Source: Acanthornis magna (taxonomy: Eukaryota; Chordata; Aves; Passeriformes; Acanthizidae). From it: DNA of 64,000 nt. This document shows, piece by piece, positions 60,837 to 64,000 of this stretch. Location of the stretch: NCBI GenBank assembly GCA_036785705.1, contig JAWUZG010000970.1:5407501-5471500 (forward strand), in the 5' to 3' direction. A model generated the notes under the pieces. That model was not told the DNA's origin. It saw only the letters and a program-made list of their open reading frames with translations, and ran no database searches. Positions within the stretch are counted from its first letter, which is position 1. Each line of letters starts with the position of its first letter. The translations under genes were made by a program, and so were the position numbers.

Positions 60837-63800
60837 AAGTATAGAGCAGATGAAATGTATGTTGAGGGAGTGAGATAGGTAGGGAATATCCAGCTTACTT
60901 TGCATTCTTTGAGTTTTTATAATACATTCTTTTTTACTGTTAAGAAAAAAAGAAAGGAAATCTTGATATTTTAAAAATTCAAAATAAGAACAATTCACAT
61001 GTAGATCCATGCAGACCCAGAAGTGTTCTTAGGACAACAAAATATTTTAGCATAAAAAATTTTTCAAATCAAGCATTTTTAGAAAGATATACAATATTAA
61101 CAATGAAACATTGCCTCTGGGAGGAGGGAGTACTTGAAATGTTGCTTCCAACATCTGCTATGCATTTCATTTATAAACATAATTAAAATACACCATTTGG
61201 GCTGAAATCTTATCTCCTTCTTACTCATGAAAGAAAACACACTGAACTAATACCTTAGGCTGCCTTCTGGTCGGCTGAGAATTTGCTGCCGTCTCATCCT
61301 TCAGGACAATTCTATGGAAAAACCAGGCAGTATTGTGAAGGCCATAATCAACATCCATATCATCACAAGCAATTCAAAATACAACTTGTAAGTGGGCGAG
61401 TGAGTAGAGGAGATTGCCTCGGCTGTCTCCAGGAAAACAGACATGCTAAAGTCAAATACTGCACATGAATTTGAAAGGAAAGTTAAGGCTGTCTATCTTA
61501 CAGCTTTTCTTCAGGAGGAGCCTTTTTGTAGTGAGTATGCACAAACACCTTGCAAATTCCTTTAACTCCCTTAAGTAACTAAACCTGGCAATTACCACTG
61601 CAGGGTTTTCATTAGTGGAGACACTGACATAGACATTTGTTGCAAGAACACAAATAAGCATAGTGTTGTGTGCACACAAGTCTGCGGCATCCGTACACAC
61701 CAACAAACCAACCAGCAGCTTGCACACAACTCCGGCAGAGCTGCAAGAGCTCCCTCCTCCCAAAGTGAGATATATGCTACCTCTCTTTTTACCATAATTA
61801 ACCTACATTTCCAGGAAATGCTGATCTACTCTGTAAAATGTAAAGCAACATCCCTGTAGCTAATGCCCCTGCATAAGTTACAAGCCTGTTGTTGATCCAG
61901 ACAGCTGCAAGAGCCTCCTCTGCTACTGCTGGAGGTGCCCTTACCTCTGAGGACATGGAGACATTTTCCCTCAGCCAGTTCTACCTGATCCTGTCCGTAG
62001 GGGCTGCAGAACTGGTACCTGAGCACTGTTCCATCTTTCCTGCTCATCCTTCAGGCTTTCCACTGGCCATCTCCTAAGAGGTGTTGGTCCAGTTTTGTCT
62101 TTTTACTTACTCTTGAGGAATTATCTCCCTAACATCTCCCACCCGCTCCCTCCCCGAGAACACACACTTCCTTTGCTGCTGGAAAGGTGATTTAGGTCTC
62201 CTGTCAGCAGTCAGAAAGGTGAGGGAGCAAGATAGTACCTAATCTGCCACAGGGCAGGCTCAGGTGGAGAGCAGGGTGCAAAGGGGAACTTGACTTGCCA
62301 GGTTTGCTCTAGCACAAGCATCTTGAGGAAGATTATTGAAGGACAGAATGACAAATACTGCTTAATAACCAGCTGTGCTGTATCTCCAACAGAGATCTTC
62401 TGGTATAATTTGAAACTTTTTATCCATGGCTCTCCCTCAGCATACCGAAGAGGAAAATAATTACAGAGTCACAGCAATATACAGCAGCTATGCCTTCCTA
62501 TATGCATGCCCCTTCAGCACCTGTCACAAAGGGCCAGGTTTGCATTGCTGTACCTAAAATCATCGAGAGAGGGCTTTCACAGGGATGAGGCAGATTTATC
62601 ACTTAATCTGTGACAGTGAAAATTCAAAGTGGTACAAAGCCTGTGTTTTGAGCTGCACACTGGATTTCTGGCAGCCAGGAAAAGTGTAATACTGAATACT
62701 TTTAACTGCAGTAGACTTTCCCTGTTTAACTGAAATAATAAAAGAATTAAAGTGGTACTTTTGAATAGAATAATGTGATTGATTTTACCTCACAGATACA
62801 CAGATAAGAACTTGTGAAAAGACTATTACTGTATAAAATAATTTCTCTTCTGTCTTCCAGGAGAATATATGCATTTCCAGGGTGGCAAAAACAATATTTA
62901 GAATTATACAGCAATGCAAAACCCAATTACTTCATAGCTAAAATGTGTTAAAACATATGTTCATTTTTTAATGCTCATTATTTATGATTGTCTATGGTTT
63001 CTTCCTTCATGAAATGGAAGCCTTGTGATCAACAGAGCCCAGGGGTTTACTAAAACACCTTTAGGCACTTGTTCGTTCACATGCCATAGCAGAACTTGCA
63101 ACACATTTAGTGAACTGAGCAAGATACTCCTGCTTCTTACAGCATTGGTACACTAGGGGGACTCTTTTTCCTCTTTTCTCGAGTGAAACGTGCAGGGCAT
63201 TGTCAGAGCAAGCTGTTGCACCTCACACTACAGGGCCTTTACTCACCGCTTAAACACAAAAGACCCAGTCTTGCACTCTTCAAAAATTAACAAAGCTAAT
63301 TCTAAACTGTCAATGACTCTTCCTCCCTCTCTCACTCTCTCTATCCATCTCTGCCAAACAGACACTATATGGCTTTTTGCATCTTGATTTTCATGGATAT
63401 GTGATTGGGGTTTCCAGAGGAGTAAACTTCTGCTGAATTTTGCTAATTCTGAAATAATTGTTTTGTATTAAGAGACAGTTCGGCCTCTGCACACCCATTT
63501 TGACCAATCATTTTTACATTTCAAAGGGAATTTTGATATTAAGAAAACCTCTGACTTTTCTAATTTCTCTTCCTCCAGATTTCATTAATGTATAATTTCT
63601 GGGTTTCTCTCACTGACCCAGAGCTCCGCTTTTCAAAAACCAAGCTTCTGGGACATACTCACTCACTTCAAGCATGGCACTTCCTTCCCCTTCTATATCA
63701 TGTAAAAGAAACTTAGGAAAAGAAGATGTTTCTGTGCCTAAATTTCTAGAACAAGGCCAAAGCATAATCCACATTATATTCATTTCTGTGCAACCAGTGG

Positions 63801-63969
63801 GATTGCTTTCCCTCAGTACTTGTCCTTCACTGTCTAAAGAAAACATCTACAAAAAACTTTCTTTTTCTTTTTTATTTTAGTGAAAAGGGACTTGCTGTAA
63901 TGCTTTGTATCTTTGGGAAGGTGGGAATAAATTCTTCCTCTTCTAGATCTAAGAAGCTGGTTTGATTGA

Positions 63970-63990
63970 AAATTTATTTTTGTGTTTCAG
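63970..63990 (+). other. Splice-acceptor-like sequence at the window edge
   Basis: A T-rich tract ending TTTTTGTGTTTCAG precedes GAAGGACAGT, the last ten bases of the window. If real, an exon would begin at 63991 and continue outside. Only ten bases follow, so coding content cannot be judged. Confidence 0.15.
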
Positions 63991-64000
63991 GAAGGACAGT

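Larger units (their letters stand above)
48009..64000. other. Unique non-coding sequence, 16 kb
   Basis: No gene or interspersed repeat is proven. Items noted separately are an AC microsatellite, a short tandem duplication, an exon-like open segment, a GC-rich inverted repeat, a purine tract, a TATG microsatellite and an acceptor-like site at the right edge. The longest open frame (114 codons, minus, 53216-53560) resembles nothing I know. Confidence 0.6.

Noticed and set aside
1..64000. CRISPR arrays, operons, tRNA or rRNA genes, CpG-island promoters, full-length proviruses
   Set aside because: None seen. The regular repeats are microsatellites or lie inside LTRs, and no gag, pol or env remnants accompany the LTRs.

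Overview
This is a vertebrate nuclear window with no gene I can demonstrate, and a bird is by far the best fit. It is AT-rich and lacks bacterial gene architecture: open frames are short, overlap on both strands, and show no operon or ribosome-binding-site logic. The recognisable repeats are those of avian genomes. There are seven CR1 (chicken repeat 1) LINE fragments, several with the typical end built from ATTCTGTG/ATTCTATG octamers. There are also four endogenous-retrovirus LTRs of types common in birds. I see no mammalian Alu, L1 or B-type elements. The species cannot be fixed from this window.

Layout. Positions 1-9761 are mostly unique sequence with one tiny CR1 tail (4191-4250). A second CR1 lies at 9762-10030. 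A long solo LTR (16469-17844, minus) carries an internal tandem repeat. An AAAC microsatellite (about 24.1 kb) is followed by a second solo LTR (24314-24943, plus) and a rearranged CR1 (26070-26546). Ten kilobases of mostly unique sequence lead to a third LTR (36766-37857, plus). From 40652 to 45060 lies a cluster of transposable elements. It holds a 1.15 kb CR1 with a decayed reverse-transcriptase reading frame, a CR1 split by a nested solo LTR (42819-43833), and another CR1 (44559-45060). An old, eroded CR1 end sits at 47861-48008. The remaining 16 kb is unique sequence with microsatellites, one purine tract and a GC-rich inverted repeat.

All four LTRs appear solitary: no gag, pol or env remnant flanks them. 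Three have perfect 5-bp target-site duplications (AGTAG, CTATC, CCCTC) and one has an imperfect one (GAAGT/GATGT). Five-base duplications fit the ERVL-like (class III) group. No tRNA, rRNA, CRISPR array, CpG island or promoter could be supported. Two exon-like open segments (32950-33100 and 54995-55123) and a splice-acceptor-like sequence at the right edge are recorded at low confidence. The window is most likely intergenic or deep intronic. I did not find an undescribed biological system; the best observations concern transposon structure and a few candidate regulatory or structural motifs.
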